Source: Bacteroidota bacterium
GTDB lineage: Bacteria; Bacteroidota; Bacteroidia; UBA4408
Direction of reading: 5' to 3'
Length of the DNA: 64,000 nt
NCBI GenBank assembly: GCA_016718805.1
Contig: JADKCP010000001.1
Coordinates: 913,501 to 977,500 of the forward strand
The position numbers and the translations under genes are program-made. The notes beneath the pieces are model-generated. The model ran no database searches, was not told where the DNA came from, and saw only the letters and a program-made list of their open reading frames with translations. Below are positions 63,752 through 64,000 of this stretch, in pieces; position 1 is the stretch's first letter; every line of letters starts with the position of its first letter.

Positions 63752-64000
63752 AGAAAGTAAGTAAGGGCGCATGGCGGATGCCTTGGCTCTCAGAGGCGAT
63801 GAAGGACGTGATAAGCTGCGATAAGCTTCGGGTAGGTGCAAATAACCTTTAATCCGAAGATTTCCGAATGGGGAAACCCTCTTGACTGAAGGTCAAGAAT
63901 CTCGAAAGAGAAGCAAACCCGGAGAACTGAAACATCTAAGTACCCGGAGGAAGAGAAAACAATAGTGATTCCCTAAGTAGTGGCGAGCGAACAGGGAAGA
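63752..64000 (+). rRNA. rrl: 23S ribosomal RNA (partial, 5' end)
   Basis: The block AAGTAAGTAAGGGCGCATGG followed by CGGATGCCTTGGC is the conserved 5' start of 23S rRNA, with GATGAAGGACGTG and GGGGAAACCC after it. The rest is outside the window. The first base is uncertain by several bases. Confidence 0.93.

Overview
The window is AT-rich DNA from a member of the Bacteroidota, most likely a free-living aerobic or microaerobic one. The evidence is the 16S rRNA with a Bacteroidota-type 3' end, repeated promoters of the TTTG-N19-TAnnTTTG type, a protein with a type IX secretion C-terminal signal, a fused cbb3 oxidase subunit I/II, a bifunctional MurF/alanine racemase, a short NuoG, and a flexirubin/aryl-polyene type cluster. 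I cannot place it below phylum level from reading alone.

Layout. 1-6331 (minus strand) is one operon for an aryl-polyene/flexirubin-like pigment: aromatic amino acid ammonia-lyase, ketoreductase, two ketosynthases (one cut by the window edge), acyl carrier protein, acyltransferase, dehydratase and thioesterase, all behind a clear promoter at 6398-6428. 6595-8042 holds small unrelated genes. 8118-16920 is a complete cbb3 cytochrome oxidase locus (ccoI, ccoS, ccoNO fusion, ccoQ, ccoP, ccoG, ccoH and a TauE/SafE-like membrane protein) with two FNR/CRP-type palindromes before ccoS. 17658-22081 carries a LamG type IX secreted protein and the tig-clpP-clpX protein quality-control genes. 22083-27091 (minus) is a GDP-heptose and glycosyltransferase operon for surface polysaccharide. 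The SRP RNA gene follows at 27194-27290. 27407-32761 holds a GDSL hydrolase, a Cys-cluster protein, a PnuC transporter, an ECF sigma/anti-sigma pair and a DUF4139 protein.

32881-37434 is the most unusual part. It has a TPR/SpoIIE phosphatase, then a C39-peptidase ABC exporter broken by a one-base frameshift, then a 65-residue peptide gene. The peptide has a canonical double-glycine leader and a core made of three identical 11-residue repeats, with its own promoter and terminator. It looks like a secreted repeat peptide of unknown role plus its dedicated maturation exporter.

37766-48584 is mostly housekeeping (murF-alr, tdk, rsmI, corA, gpmI, a radical SAM protein and a methyltransferase) with a structured 463-bp gap at 45903-46365. 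48576-57088 (minus) is nuoG-H-I-J-K-L-M-N without nuoA-F. 57249-61215 holds a methyltransferase, a LolD-like ATPase, a PduO-type cobalamin adenosyltransferase, two small conserved proteins and a short-chain dehydrogenase. From 61283 to the end is an rRNA operon: tandem promoters, boxA-like leader, 16S, tRNA-Ile(GAT), tRNA-Ala(TGC) and the first bases of 23S.

All family calls are from reading motifs, without database searches.
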